In this document: positions 34,549 to 43,042 of the stretch, in pieces | How the letters are laid out: each line of letters begins with the position of its first letter | Numbering within the stretch: position 1 is the first letter of the stretch | Assembly (NCBI RefSeq): GCF_001889005.1 | Contig: NZ_CP018153.1 | Location: forward strand, 2,452,501 to 2,516,500 | Source: Christiangramia salexigens | GTDB taxonomy: Bacteria; Bacteroidota; Bacteroidia; Flavobacteriales; Flavobacteriaceae | Direction of reading: 5' to 3' | DNA: 64,000 nucleotides | Position numbers and translations under genes: made by a program | Notes under the pieces: generated by a model | Database searches by the model: none | What the model was told of the DNA's origin: nothing | What the model saw: the letters and a program-made list of their open reading frames with translations, nothing else

Positions 34549-34938
34549 ATGAAGAAGTTATTTGGAATATTTATTATCGCATTATCTCTTTTCGCTTGTC
34601 AGGATGAAGACAGGAAGGAGTTAATGTCCCAGCCGGAAGTTGAAAAAGTACCGGATAGTATTCAGGTACTAAAGGGAGACTTTGTTTACGGCACCGATGC
34701 TGCGGTTATAAGGGGTGGAAATTTTGTATATGGTGTTAGCATGGATTCCATGGCTAAGGTTCTTGCAAAAAAAGTTGCTCCCCTAAAATCAAATGATTTT
34801 CAGATGATCCCGGTAACTGTTAAAGCTAAGGTCATTCCTAATTTGGACCGAGATGGTTGGGAAGAGGTAATAGAGATTAGGGAAATAATAGAAGTTCCTG
34901 AAACGGGTAAAGTTTCAGATACGATTAATAAAAAATAA
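34549..34938 (+). CDS. Uncharacterised small lipoprotein inside the suf operon
   Basis: A 129-residue exported protein of no family known to me, with a lipoprotein signal (LSLFAC, Cys17) and a mature domain of about 110 residues. Short repeat-like strands GDFVYGTDAAV and GNFVYGVSMDS (about 44-66) suggest a small beta hairpin, and the C-terminal part is rich in Val, Ile and Glu. It sits between sufB (22 bp) and sufC (43 bp) on the same strand. A periplasmic or outer-membrane lipoprotein is out of place among cytoplasmic SUF enzymes; it may simply have been captured by the operon or may serve in metal sensing. Function unknown. Confidence 0.75.
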   Translation: MKKLFGIFIIALSLFACQDEDRKELMSQPEVEKVPDSIQVLKGDFVYGTDAAVIRGGNFVYGVSMDSMAKVLAKKVAPLKSNDFQMIPVTVKAKVIPNLDRDGWEEVIEIREIIEVPETGKVSDTINKK

Positions 34939-34950
34939 AAATTAAATCCA

Positions 34951-34965
34951 TCTGCCACAGGCAGA
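34951..34965 (+). repeat. Short perfect hairpin before sufC
   Basis: TCTGCC and GGCAGA pair around an ACA loop, 16 bp before the sufC start. No T run follows, so it is not a terminator. It could be an mRNA processing or translation-tuning element in the operon, or chance. Confidence 0.35.
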
Positions 34966-34981
34966 TTCAGAATTGATAGAT

Positions 34982-35734
34982 ATGCTTACAATTAAGAATT
35001 TACACGCCAGCATAGAAGATAAGGAGATCCTTAAAGGGATAAATCTTGAGATTAAACCGGGAGAAGTTCATGCGATCATGGGCCCTAACGGATCAGGGAA
35101 ATCTACTTTATCTTCTGTAATTGCAGGGAGGGAAGAATATGAAATGACCGATGGAGAAATGAGCTTTGAAGGTGAGGACCTAAGCGAAATGGATCCGGAA
35201 GAAAGAGCTCATAAAGGAGTTTTTCTTTCTTTCCAGTATCCGGTAGAGATTCCTGGAGTTTCTGTAACCAACTTTATCAAAACCGCTATCAATGCGCAAC
35301 GAAAAGCTCATGGTAAGGAAGATATGCCGGCTAATGAAATGTTGAAGCTTATCCGTGAAAAATCGGAAATGCTGGAGATGGACCGTAAGTTCTTATCGCG
35401 TTCACTTAACCAGGGTTTTTCAGGAGGAGAGAAAAAGCGTAATGAGATCTTCCAGATGGCAATGTTGAATCCAAAATTATCTATTCTGGATGAGACGGAT
35501 TCTGGTTTAGATATCGATGCTCTTAAAGTTGTAGCAAATGGTGTTAACAAACTAAGAAGCGAGGATAATGCAGTTCTTCTTATTACTCACTACCAGAGAT
35601 TATTGGATTATATCGTACCAGATGTGGTTCACGTAATGGTAGATGGTAAGATCGTAAAATCTGGAGGCAAAGAACTAGCATACGAACTTGAAGAAAGAGG
35701 ATACGACTGGGTTAAGCCGGAAAAAGCAGTCTAA
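34982..35734 (+). CDS. sufC: Fe-S cluster assembly ATPase SufC
   Basis: The ABC-type ATPase that drives conformational change in SufBCD. 250 residues: Walker [10 protein letters not shown] (about 34-42), Q-loop [12 protein letters not shown], signature [10 protein letters not shown] (about 146-155) and Walker [12 protein letters not shown], with the LDExDSGLD form typical of SufC. I start at the ATG at 34982 ([10 protein letters not shown]); a TTG three codons upstream is unlikely. sufD follows after 110 bp, the widest gap in the first half of the cluster. Confidence 0.97.
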   Translation: MLTIKNLHASIEDKEILKGINLEIKPGEVHAIMGPNGSGKSTLSSVIAGREEYEMTDGEMSFEGEDLSEMDPEERAHKGVFLSFQYPVEIPGVSVTNFIKTAINAQRKAHGKEDMPANEMLKLIREKSEMLEMDRKFLSRSLNQGFSGGEKKRNEIFQMAMLNPKLSILDETDSGLDIDALKVVANGVNKLRSEDNAVLLITHYQRLLDYIVPDVVHVMVDGKIVKSGGKELAYELEERGYDWVKPEKAV

Positions 35735-35844
35735 TTAATTGTAGGATTAAAGATTCAACAATTTAAGATTGAATTAAAAGCGAAATTTTTTGGGATTTGA
35801 TGATGCACGACAATCTAAAAATTGAGCTTTAAACTTTAAAAGTT

Positions 35845-37158
35845 ATGGAATTAAAAGATAAACTCATCTCATCATTTTTTGCCTTCGAAGAAGGCCTGGA
35901 ACCCGATAATGCCATTGATAGCTTAAGAAATGAAGCTATTAAGGAATTTGAAAATTTAGGTTTCCCGGATAAAAAGGATGAGAACTGGAAATATACTTCG
36001 CTTAACTCTGTTCTTAAACATGATTATAGCGTATTTCCTAAGAAGGAGGATACTATAGATTATCGTGATATCAAGAAATATCTTATCCACGATATAGATA
36101 CTTATGATCTTGTTTTTATAGATGGGATCTTTTCATCGCATCTTTCTCAAACCACTCACGATAAGATCGACGTGTGTTTAATGTCATCTGCTTTGAATAA
36201 AAGTAAGTATCGTCCTGTGATAGATAATTACTTCAATAAGGTGGCGCCAAAATCAGGATTAAATTCACTTAATACTGCTTTTGCAAGAGAAGGAGCATTC
36301 ATTCATATCCACAAGAACAAACTTGCAGATAAACCGATCCAGATCATCAATTTTGCGACCGGAAATGAGTCATCGCTGCTTCTGCAGCCAAGAAACCTGG
36401 TTGTGGTTGAAGAAAATTCTCAGGTTCAGATCATAGAAAGACATCAAAGTCTTACAGATCATCCTGTTTTGACCAATTCTGTTACCGAGATCTTTGCAGA
36501 TAAAAGAGCTATCGTGGACTATTATAAGATACAGAACGATAATGCTTCGGCTTCCCTTATAGATAATACATTCATCGATCAAAAAGGTGAAAGCAATGTA
36601 TCTGTTCATACCTTCTCATTTGGTGGAAAACTTACGCGTAATAACCTGAACTTTTATCAGAATGGTGAGCGTATAGATTCAACCATGAAGGGAGTTACCA
36701 TTATTGAGGATAAACAACATGTAGATCACAATACGCTTGTTCACCATATTGAGCCAAATTGCGAAAGTCACCAGGATTACAAAGGTATTTTTGGAGATAG
36801 TTCTACTGGTGTATTTAATGGTAAGGTGGTAGTTGAGAAAGAAGCTCAAAAAACAAACGCTTATCAGGCTAATAATAATATCCTTGCCAATGATAAAGCG
36901 ACTATAAACTCTAAGCCTCAGTTGGAGATCTTTGCAGATGATGTGAGATGTAGCCACGGTTGTACCATAGGTCAGCTGGACGAAGAAGCTCTTTTTTATC
37001 TTCAGTCCCGTGGTATTCCGCGCAAAGAAGCCCGCGGATTATTGATGTATGCTTTCGCCAATAATGTATTGGAAAGTGTTAAGATCCCGGAGGTTAAAAA
37101 GAGAATCAATAAACTTATCGCTTCTAAACTGGAGGTAGAGCTAGGATTCAATTTATAA
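35845..37158 (+). CDS. sufD: Fe-S cluster assembly protein SufD
   Basis: SufB paralogue that completes the SufBCD scaffold and aids iron entry. 437 residues. An N-terminal helical domain (ENWKYTSLNSVLKHDYSVF, about 47-65) precedes the parallel beta-helix core. The C-terminal signature with the functional His and Cys is present: KPQLEIFADDVRCSHGCTIG (about 353-372) and LFYLQSRGIPRKEARGLLMY. sufS starts 27 bp downstream. Confidence 0.96.
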   Translation: MELKDKLISSFFAFEEGLEPDNAIDSLRNEAIKEFENLGFPDKKDENWKYTSLNSVLKHDYSVFPKKEDTIDYRDIKKYLIHDIDTYDLVFIDGIFSSHLSQTTHDKIDVCLMSSALNKSKYRPVIDNYFNKVAPKSGLNSLNTAFAREGAFIHIHKNKLADKPIQIINFATGNESSLLLQPRNLVVVEENSQVQIIERHQSLTDHPVLTNSVTEIFADKRAIVDYYKIQNDNASASLIDNTFIDQKGESNVSVHTFSFGGKLTRNNLNFYQNGERIDSTMKGVTIIEDKQHVDHNTLVHHIEPNCESHQDYKGIFGDSSTGVFNGKVVVEKEAQKTNAYQANNNILANDKATINSKPQLEIFADDVRCSHGCTIGQLDEEALFYLQSRGIPRKEARGLLMYAFANNVLESVKIPEVKKRINKLIASKLEVELGFNL

Positions 37159-37185
37159 TCACAAATTTTACAAAAAACTAAAAGG

Positions 37186-38424
37186 ATGAGCCAGCAAACT
37201 CAAACTACGACTTTTGAGGTTGAAAAGATCCGTAAGGATTTTCCAATACTTAGCCGAAAGGTGAATGGTTATCCTTTGGTTTATTTTGATAATGCGGCAA
37301 CGGCACAAACGCCTATACAGGTAATAGATGTGATCGTTGACTATTATTCCAATTATAACGCGAACATTCATCGCGGGGTACATTCTTTATCTCAGGAAGC
37401 TACAGATAAATATGAGCAGGCCAGGTTAAAGATCCAAAAGCATTTTAATGCTGAAAAATCTCACGAGATCATTTTTACATCCGGTACCACACATGGTATA
37501 AATCTGGTTGCAAATGGTTTTTCGGCTTTGCTGAAGGAGGGCGATGAGATCCTGGTTTCAGCTATGGAGCATCACTCCAATATTGTGCCTTGGCAAATGC
37601 TATGTGAAAAGACTGGAGCAAAGCTTAGGGTGATCCCAATGGATGAAAAAGGGGAATTGATCTATTCAGAATTTGAATCCCTGATTTCGGAAAAGACTAA
37701 ACTGGTCTTTTTAAACCATGTGTCTAATGCCCTGGGAACTGTTAACCCAATAAAAAAGATCATAGATAAGGCGCACTCGTTCGGAGCTGCTGTTTTAATT
37801 GATGGGGCTCAGGCAGCACCTCATATTAAAGCGGATGTACAGGAACTTGATGTGGATTTTTATGTTGTTTCCGCTCATAAGATGTTTGGGCCTACAGGAG
37901 TGGGAGTTTTATATGGAAAAGAAGAGTGGTTGGAAAAGCTTCCTCCATATCAGGGAGGTGGCGAGATGATCGCTACTGTTTCTTTTGAAAAGACGACTTA
38001 CGCTGGTTTGCCCCATAAATTCGAGGCCGGGACGCCTAATATTTGTGGAGGTATCGCCTTTGGCGCTGCGATAGATTATATGAATAGCATTGGCTTTACT
38101 GAAATTGCAGCTTACGAGCACGAATTGCTTATTTATGCCACCGAAAAACTGAAGGAGATCGAAGGAATGAAGATCTATGGGGAGGCAAGTGAAAAAACCG
38201 CTGTGATCAGCTTTAATATTGAAGGTTTGCATCCCTATGATATAGGAACCCTGGTAGATAAAATGGGTATAGCCGTTAGAACAGGACATCATTGTGCACA
38301 ACCCATCATGGATTTCTTTAAGATCCCGGGAACCGTTAGAGCATCTTTTGCTTTTTATAATACCTTTCATGAAATTGATCTTTTTATCGAAGCTGTTAAA
38401 AAGGCTAAGATGATGCTTCAATAA
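37186..38424 (+). CDS. sufS: Cysteine desulfurase SufS
   Basis: PLP enzyme that removes sulfur from cysteine and passes it through SufE. 412 residues, class V aminotransferase fold. Seen: YFDNAATAQTP (about 28-38), TSGTTHGINLVANG, SAMEHHSNIVPWQ, the PLP lysine in SAHKMFGPTGVG (about 227-238), and the persulfide cysteine in RTGHHCAQP (about 365-373). The R-x-G-H-H-C form and short active-site loop mark the group II (SufS/CsdA) type. The first SUF block ends here, before a palindrome and a probable internal promoter. Confidence 0.96.
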   Translation: MSQQTQTTTFEVEKIRKDFPILSRKVNGYPLVYFDNAATAQTPIQVIDVIVDYYSNYNANIHRGVHSLSQEATDKYEQARLKIQKHFNAEKSHEIIFTSGTTHGINLVANGFSALLKEGDEILVSAMEHHSNIVPWQMLCEKTGAKLRVIPMDEKGELIYSEFESLISEKTKLVFLNHVSNALGTVNPIKKIIDKAHSFGAAVLIDGAQAAPHIKADVQELDVDFYVVSAHKMFGPTGVGVLYGKEEWLEKLPPYQGGGEMIATVSFEKTTYAGLPHKFEAGTPNICGGIAFGAAIDYMNSIGFTEIAAYEHELLIYATEKLKEIEGMKIYGEASEKTAVISFNIEGLHPYDIGTLVDKMGIAVRTGHHCAQPIMDFFKIPGTVRASFAFYNTFHEIDLFIEAVKKAKMMLQ

Positions 38425-38455
38425 ACTTCTAAAGGTTAAACTCCCTTGGTGACTG

Positions 38456-38471
38456 ACTTTCGATCGAAAGT
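38456..38471. promoter_or_regulatory. 16-bp perfect palindrome between sufS and sufE
   Basis: ACTTTCGATCGAAAGT is a perfect inverted repeat without spacer. It lies 26 bp upstream of the -33 element of the candidate sufE promoter, a suitable place for a dimeric regulator. No T run follows, so it is not a standard terminator. The binding protein is unknown. Confidence 0.45.
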
Positions 38472-38497
38472 GGTTATCCTATGATTATCAGAAAATG

Positions 38498-38528
38498 TTG
38501 AATAGCAGTAGTTCTTATTGTACTTTTG
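38498..38528 (+). promoter_or_regulatory. Candidate internal promoter of sufE
   Basis: TTG (38498-38500), a 20-bp spacer and TACTTTTG (38521-38528) match the Bacteroidota promoter at both elements with normal spacing. The -7 box ends 14 nt before the sufE start, so the second half of the SUF cluster can probably be transcribed separately. Confidence 0.6.
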
Positions 38529-38542
38529 CTTAAAATTGAGGT

Positions 38543-38965
38543 ATGACGATACAGGAAAAACAACAGGAAGTAGTCGATGAGTTTTCAATGTTCGACGACT
38601 GGATGCAACGCTACGAATACATGATCGAGCTGGGTAAATCCTTGCCTTTGATCGATGATAAGTATAAGATTGATGAAAACCTTATAAAAGGTTGCCAGAG
38701 CAAGGTATGGGTACATGCCGAACTGGAAGGGGATCAACTCGTATTTACAGCCGACAGTGATGCTATTATCACTAAAGGAATCGTAGCAATTTTAATAAGG
38801 GTATTTTCCAATCAGCATCCTTCTCAGATCATAGAAGCTGATACAAAGTTTATCGACGACATTGGTTTAAAGGAGCATCTATCTCCAACCAGAGCCAATG
38901 GGTTGGTAAGTATGATCAAACAACTAAAAATGTATGCGGTGGCATATCAAACCCAATTGAATTAA
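38543..38965 (+). CDS. sufE: Sulfur-transfer protein SufE
   Basis: Takes sulfur from the SufS persulfide and passes it to SufB. 140 residues, the usual family length. Seen: MFDDWMQRYEYMIELGKSLP (about 16-35), and the acceptor cysteine in IKGCQSKVWV (about 48-57). It is followed 1 bp later by the SufT-like gene. A promoter and palindrome of its own lie directly upstream. Confidence 0.94.
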   Translation: MTIQEKQQEVVDEFSMFDDWMQRYEYMIELGKSLPLIDDKYKIDENLIKGCQSKVWVHAELEGDQLVFTADSDAIITKGIVAILIRVFSNQHPSQIIEADTKFIDDIGLKEHLSPTRANGLVSMIKQLKMYAVAYQTQLN

Positions 38966-38966
38966 G

Positions 38967-39290
38967 ATGGAAGAGGAAATAAACACTCAGGAAATGGGAG
39001 AAAAGATCGTTAAGGTTTTAAAAACTATTTACGATCCTGAGATCCCGGTAGATATCTATGAATTAGGTCTTATTTATGATGTTATGGTAAGTACAGACCA
39101 TGATGTTAAGATCCTGATGACCTTAACAACTCCAAACTGTCCTGTGGCAGAAACCTTGCCTTTAGAGGTTGAGGAAAGAGTGAAAAGCCTGGATTCGGTT
39201 AAGGACTGTGAGGTAGAGATCACTTTTGATCCACCATGGAGTCAGGATCTGATGAGTGAAGGAGCAAAATTAGAACTCGGACTTTTATAA
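38967..39290 (+). CDS. SufT-like Fe-S assembly/maturation protein (DUF59/MIP18 family)
   Basis: A 107-residue MIP18/DUF59 protein that helps deliver Fe-S clusters to apo-proteins in other bacteria. Seen: TIYDPEIPVDIYELGLIYDV (about 21-40), TTPNCPVAETLP with the conserved Cys (about 55-66) and the terminal FDPPWSQDLMS. The spacing of 1 bp from sufE and 14 bp to the DUF2480 gene shows one transcript. Confidence 0.9.
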   Translation: MEEEINTQEMGEKIVKVLKTIYDPEIPVDIYELGLIYDVMVSTDHDVKILMTLTTPNCPVAETLPLEVEERVKSLDSVKDCEVEITFDPPWSQDLMSEGAKLELGLL

Positions 39291-39304
39291 TTAAAAAAAG
39301 GAAG

Positions 39305-39817
39305 ATGGCTGAAGAAATTGTAAATCGCGTAGCCCAGAGTAAACTCGTAACTTTTAATCTTGAGGATTATTATCCAAAAGGAGAGCGGATCTCCTTCGAT
39401 TTAAGTCACTGGTTGCTTGAGGGTTTTGTTTTACGTGAAAAGGATTTCAGAGAGCAGGCTAAAGCACATGACTGGTCACAATACAGGGATGCTTATGTGG
39501 CGCTATATTGTTCTACGGACGCTATAATTCCTGCATGGGCCTATATGCTCATTACCAGTCACCTTCAGGAATACGCAAAAAAAGTAATTGCAGGTAGTTT
39601 AGAGGATCTTGAAAGTCATTTATATCAAGACGTGATAGAAGAGCTTGATGTTTCAGATCTTAAAGATAAGCCGGTGATAATCAAAGGCTGTTCAAATAAG
39701 CCTGTCCCAAAAAATGCTTATCTTTTCATTATCAACAAACTACAACCCATTGTAAAGAGTTTGATGTATGGCGAAGCCTGCTCATCGGTGCCTCTTTACA
39801 AACAACCAAAAAAATAA
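39305..39817 (+). CDS. DUF2480 family protein of the SUF cluster
   Basis: A 170-residue cytoplasmic protein of the DUF2480 family, which in Bacteroidota is repeatedly found behind SUF genes; its biochemical role is not known. Seen: VTFNLEDYYPKGERISFDLS (about 15-34), a conserved-looking WSQYRDAYVALYCSTDAIIP stretch, and VIIKGCSNKPVPKNAYLF containing a Cys (about 135-152) that could be a cluster or sulfur contact. One base separates its stop from the start of the DUF3078 gene. Confidence 0.85.
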   Translation: MAEEIVNRVAQSKLVTFNLEDYYPKGERISFDLSHWLLEGFVLREKDFREQAKAHDWSQYRDAYVALYCSTDAIIPAWAYMLITSHLQEYAKKVIAGSLEDLESHLYQDVIEELDVSDLKDKPVIIKGCSNKPVPKNAYLFIINKLQPIVKSLMYGEACSSVPLYKQPKK

Positions 39818-39818
39818 T

Positions 39819-40721
39819 ATGAAAAAATTATTACTAATTGCGCTATGTCTCGGTATTACAGGCGTAGGCTATTCTCAACAGGAAAAAAAGAAAGATTCTG
39901 TACCGCCTAACGGTTGGAAAACAGAAGGGAATGTTCAATTGTTATTCAACCAGTCTGCCTTTAACGAGGAATGGACGGGTGGAGGAACTTCCAGCATTGC
40001 GGCGAACCTTACTTTGAATTATCAGTTTAATTATCGAAAAGACGATTTTACCTGGGATAACAGAATTCTTGCTAACTATGGTCTTACTAAAGTTAAGGAT
40101 GATGATTACGCGAGAAAGACCAGCGACAGGCTTGAGCTTAATTCCATTGCGGGTAAGGAGATAGATGAATCCAATTTCTATTATTCCTGGTTTCTGAACT
40201 TCAGAACTCAGTTTGACAAAGGTTATAAATTTAGCGAGGATCCGGATACAGGTGAAACGATTAGAACCGAAACCACGCATTTTCTATCACCGGCCTACTT
40301 ACAAACCGGCCCGGGGATCATGTGGAAGAAAAATGACAATTTCGTATTTAACCTTGCTCCGGCAACGGCGCGAATGATCTTTGTTGACGATAAGTTTACA
40401 TCTGGTTTGAATTATCAGGATGGGCAATATTTTGGCGTGGATGCCGGGAAATCTATGAGATTCGAATTTGGTGCTTCTTTGAGCGCACTTGCCAGTTTTG
40501 AGATCCTAGAAAATGTAAATATGGAAAACTCACTTAATCTATATTCAAACTACCTGGACAAACCGGGAAATGTTGATATAGATTATTTGATGAACCTGGA
40601 AATGGGTATAAATAAATACCTTTCTGCTAACCTGCTATTCCAGGCGATCTATGATGATAATGCCGTAGCTGCATTTCAGATTCGTGAAGTATTTGGAGTT
40701 GGGATCAACTACGGATTCTAA
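39819..40721 (+). CDS. DUF3078 family outer-membrane/exported protein
   Basis: A 300-residue exported protein. I start at the ATG at 39819 (MKKLLLIALC), which gives a clean signal peptide ending near GYSQ; an in-frame ATG 17 codons upstream lies inside the DUF2480 gene and would spoil it. The mature part is rich in aromatic-flanked amphipathic strands (NGWKTEGNVQLLFNQSAFN, NYQFNYRKDD, FYYSWFLNFRTQFDKGY) and ends in GINYGF, the pattern of an outer-membrane beta barrel. DUF3078 proteins have no settled function. It closes the SUF transcript; a strong terminator follows. Confidence 0.82.
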   Translation: MKKLLLIALCLGITGVGYSQQEKKKDSVPPNGWKTEGNVQLLFNQSAFNEEWTGGGTSSIAANLTLNYQFNYRKDDFTWDNRILANYGLTKVKDDDYARKTSDRLELNSIAGKEIDESNFYYSWFLNFRTQFDKGYKFSEDPDTGETIRTETTHFLSPAYLQTGPGIMWKKNDNFVFNLAPATARMIFVDDKFTSGLNYQDGQYFGVDAGKSMRFEFGASLSALASFEILENVNMENSLNLYSNYLDKPGNVDIDYLMNLEMGINKYLSANLLFQAIYDDNAVAAFQIREVFGVGINYGF

Positions 40722-40745
40722 AAACCAACATCTAATTGATACAGA

Positions 40746-40787
40746 AAGCTGCCTGCATATTGTTATAATCTGCAGGCAGCTTCTTTT
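40746..40787 (+). terminator. Terminator of the suf cluster
   Basis: A perfect 12-bp stem (AAGCTGCCTGCA with TGCAGGCAGCTT) around a 13-nt AT-rich loop is followed by CTTTT. It lies 24 bp beyond the DUF3078 stop. Confidence 0.85.
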
Positions 40788-40842
40788 CAGTTAAAATTTT
40801 GTTGAAGTATTAGCACTCATAACACAATAGCATTCTAATGAT

Positions 40843-40850
40843 TACCTTTG
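40843..40850 (+). promoter_or_regulatory. Candidate -7 element of hflX, start-proximal
   Basis: TACCTTTG matches TAnnTTTG exactly and ends 4 nt before the hflX ATG, so transcription would begin at about the start codon. No TTG is at the usual -33 spacing. With mfd this is the second gene here with a -7 box touching the start. Confidence 0.45.
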
Positions 40851-40854
40851 TAGC

Positions 40855-42078
40855 ATGATTGAAAAAACAGACCTATCCTTTGAAAAAGCTGTTCTGATTG
40901 GTATAGTTACCAAAGAACAAAATGAAGAAAAACTTGAAGAATATCTGGATGAACTTGAGTTTCTAACCTACACCGCAGGTGGAGAGGTTATAAAACGATT
41001 CACCCAGAGAATGGATATGCCCAATCCCAAAACCTTTATTGGTACCGGGAAGATGGAAGATGTAAGGGAGTTCGTTAAAGAACATGAAATAGGCGCTGTA
41101 ATTTTTGATGATGAATTATCACCGGCACAACAAAAGAATATCGAGAAGATCCTTAAGTGCAAGATCCTTGATCGTACCAACCTGATATTGGATATTTTTG
41201 CTCAAAGAGCTAAGACTAGTTATGCGCGTACTCAGGTAGAACTTGCTCAATACGAATATTTGCTTCCCAGACTTGCCGGAATGTGGACTCACCTCGAAAG
41301 ACAACGTGGGGGTATTGGTATGAGAGGTCCCGGGGAAACCGAGATCGAAACCGACCGTAGGATCGTTAGGGATAAAATTTCCCTGCTAAAGAAAAAGCTT
41401 GAGACCATAGATAAGCAAATGGAGATTCAGCGTGGAAACAGGGGGCAGCTTGTTAGGGTTGCGCTTGTTGGTTATACCAACGTTGGAAAATCCACTTTGA
41501 TGAACGTGATAAGTAAGAGCGAGGTATTTGCAGAGAATAAATTATTTGCAACCCTGGATACGACCGTAAGAAAGGTGGTTATACGCAATCTTCCGTTTTT
41601 ATTGACCGATACGGTTGGATTTATCCGAAAGCTTCCTACACAGCTTGTAGAGTCCTTTAAATCGACTCTTGATGAGGTGAGAGAAGCCGATCTTTTATTA
41701 CACGTGGTAGATATTTCTCATCCTAACTTTGAAGATCATATAGATTCGGTTAATAAGATACTTACCGAGATTGAAACTATTGGAAAACCAACTATTATGG
41801 TGTTCAATAAGATAGATGCCTATGAGCCTGAGCAAATTGAGGAGGATGACCTTATAACCGAAAAGACTTCAGCTCATTACTCATTAAAGGAATGGAAAAA
41901 GACCTGGATGAACAGGATGGGAGACAGAGTCTTATTCATTTCGGCATTGGAGAAAGAGAATATGGAGCATTTCCGAAAAAAGGTTTATGAGGCGGTAAGG
42001 GAAATACATATTACCAGATTCCCTTATAACAACTTCCTTTATCCAGAATATGATGCTTATGGTGATGAAAACCAATAG
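40855..42078 (+). CDS. hflX: Ribosome-associated GTPase HflX
   Basis: Binds the ribosome and splits stalled or stress-hibernating 70S particles in characterised bacteria. 407 residues: N-terminal HflX domain (1 to about 190, with AGGEVIKRFTQRMDMPNPKT and GKMEDV), then the GTPase domain with G1 GYTNVGKST (about 204-212), G3 DTVGFI (about 251-256), G4 NKID (about 318-321) and G5 SALE (about 363-366). The glycine-rich linker GGIGMRGPGETEIETDRR is intact. Transcribed alone from a start-proximal promoter box. Confidence 0.96.
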   Translation: MIEKTDLSFEKAVLIGIVTKEQNEEKLEEYLDELEFLTYTAGGEVIKRFTQRMDMPNPKTFIGTGKMEDVREFVKEHEIGAVIFDDELSPAQQKNIEKILKCKILDRTNLILDIFAQRAKTSYARTQVELAQYEYLLPRLAGMWTHLERQRGGIGMRGPGETEIETDRRIVRDKISLLKKKLETIDKQMEIQRGNRGQLVRVALVGYTNVGKSTLMNVISKSEVFAENKLFATLDTTVRKVVIRNLPFLLTDTVGFIRKLPTQLVESFKSTLDEVREADLLLHVVDISHPNFEDHIDSVNKILTEIETIGKPTIMVFNKIDAYEPEQIEEDDLITEKTSAHYSLKEWKKTWMNRMGDRVLFISALEKENMEHFRKKVYEAVREIHITRFPYNNFLYPEYDAYGDENQ

Positions 42079-42146
42079 CTTAGTAAAGTTTTAACTCATA
42101 TTCGTAAAGAACTTTTTAAATTTATATGAATCAATAACATATAGAT

Positions 42147-42878
42147 ATGAAAAGTTTTTTCACTTTCATCTGTTTGCTTTTTTCCTTTGGGATCATGGCG
42201 CAAAGTCTTGCGGGTTCCTGGAAACTAACAGAGCTTAATGGTGCACCGATTACAGATAAGGAAATCATTCGAATTTATCAGGATAATTATTTCGCTGAAG
42301 GCGCTAAAGACATAAAGACCAATGAATTTCTTTGGGCACAGGGAGGTAAATATAATGACGTTGATTATTCTACCATTCTGGATTTTCATACTAAATATCC
42401 AAAACTGATAGGTCAGGAAAATGACCCGAAACTTGAATTCGTAAACGAAGATCAAATACAGATCAATAATGTCAAAGAAGTTGAGGTCTGGAAAAGGATC
42501 TCAGATGAGGAGAATGAACTTTCGGGAAATTGGGTGATCACAGGTAGGAAAAGAGACGGAGAAATGGACAACATAACTCCCGGAGATCGCAGAACAATAA
42601 AGATCTTAGCAGGCGATAGGTTTCAATGGATTGCATTTAATTCTGCTACAGGAGAATTCTTTGGAACCGGGGGAGGGACTTATACGACCGAAGATGGTAA
42701 ATATGTAGAGAATATCGATTTCTTTTCCAGAGATAATAATCGCGTAGGAGCCAGCCTTGAATTCAAATTTGAAGTAAGGAACGGGGAGTGGCATCATTCC
42801 GGTAAAAGTTCTAAGGGAGATCCCATCTATGAGATCTGGTCGCCTTATAGTGACGCTTATAAGATCGAAGAAAAATAA
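42147..42878 (+). CDS. Exported protein with two lipocalin-like domains
   Basis: 243 residues with a signal peptide to about IMAQ (residue 18). Two related halves follow: about 20-118 begins LAGSWKLTELNGAPI and ends VEVWKRI, and about 122-235 begins LSGNWVITGRKRDGE and ends PIYEIWSPY. Each opens with G-x-W and holds a glycine-rich strand (WAQGGKY; FGTGGGTY), the pattern of lipocalin-like or DUF4488-like periplasmic barrels. The ligand is unknown. Single-gene unit between hflX and a terminator. Confidence 0.75.
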   Translation: MKSFFTFICLLFSFGIMAQSLAGSWKLTELNGAPITDKEIIRIYQDNYFAEGAKDIKTNEFLWAQGGKYNDVDYSTILDFHTKYPKLIGQENDPKLEFVNEDQIQINNVKEVEVWKRISDEENELSGNWVITGRKRDGEMDNITPGDRRTIKILAGDRFQWIAFNSATGEFFGTGGGTYTTEDGKYVENIDFFSRDNNRVGASLEFKFEVRNGEWHHSGKSSKGDPIYEIWSPYSDAYKIEEK

Positions 42879-42910
42879 TTAAGCTATACGTAAAATCATA
42901 CCAATAAATA

Positions 42911-42938
42911 AATCAGTCCGGGAAAGGGCTGATTTTTT
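42911..42938 (+). terminator. Terminator after the two-domain exported protein
   Basis: AATCAGTCC pairs with GGGCTGATT (one G-T pair) around a short GGGAAA loop region and is followed by a T run, 32 bp beyond the stop. Confidence 0.82.
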
Positions 42939-43042
42939 CATGCTTACATCGAAAACTTACTGATAATCAATGTATTAGGCGTTAAAATGTTTAAATTGAG
43001 GTAATTAGACCCTACTCTTTTTATAATTGTAAATGTAGGGTT

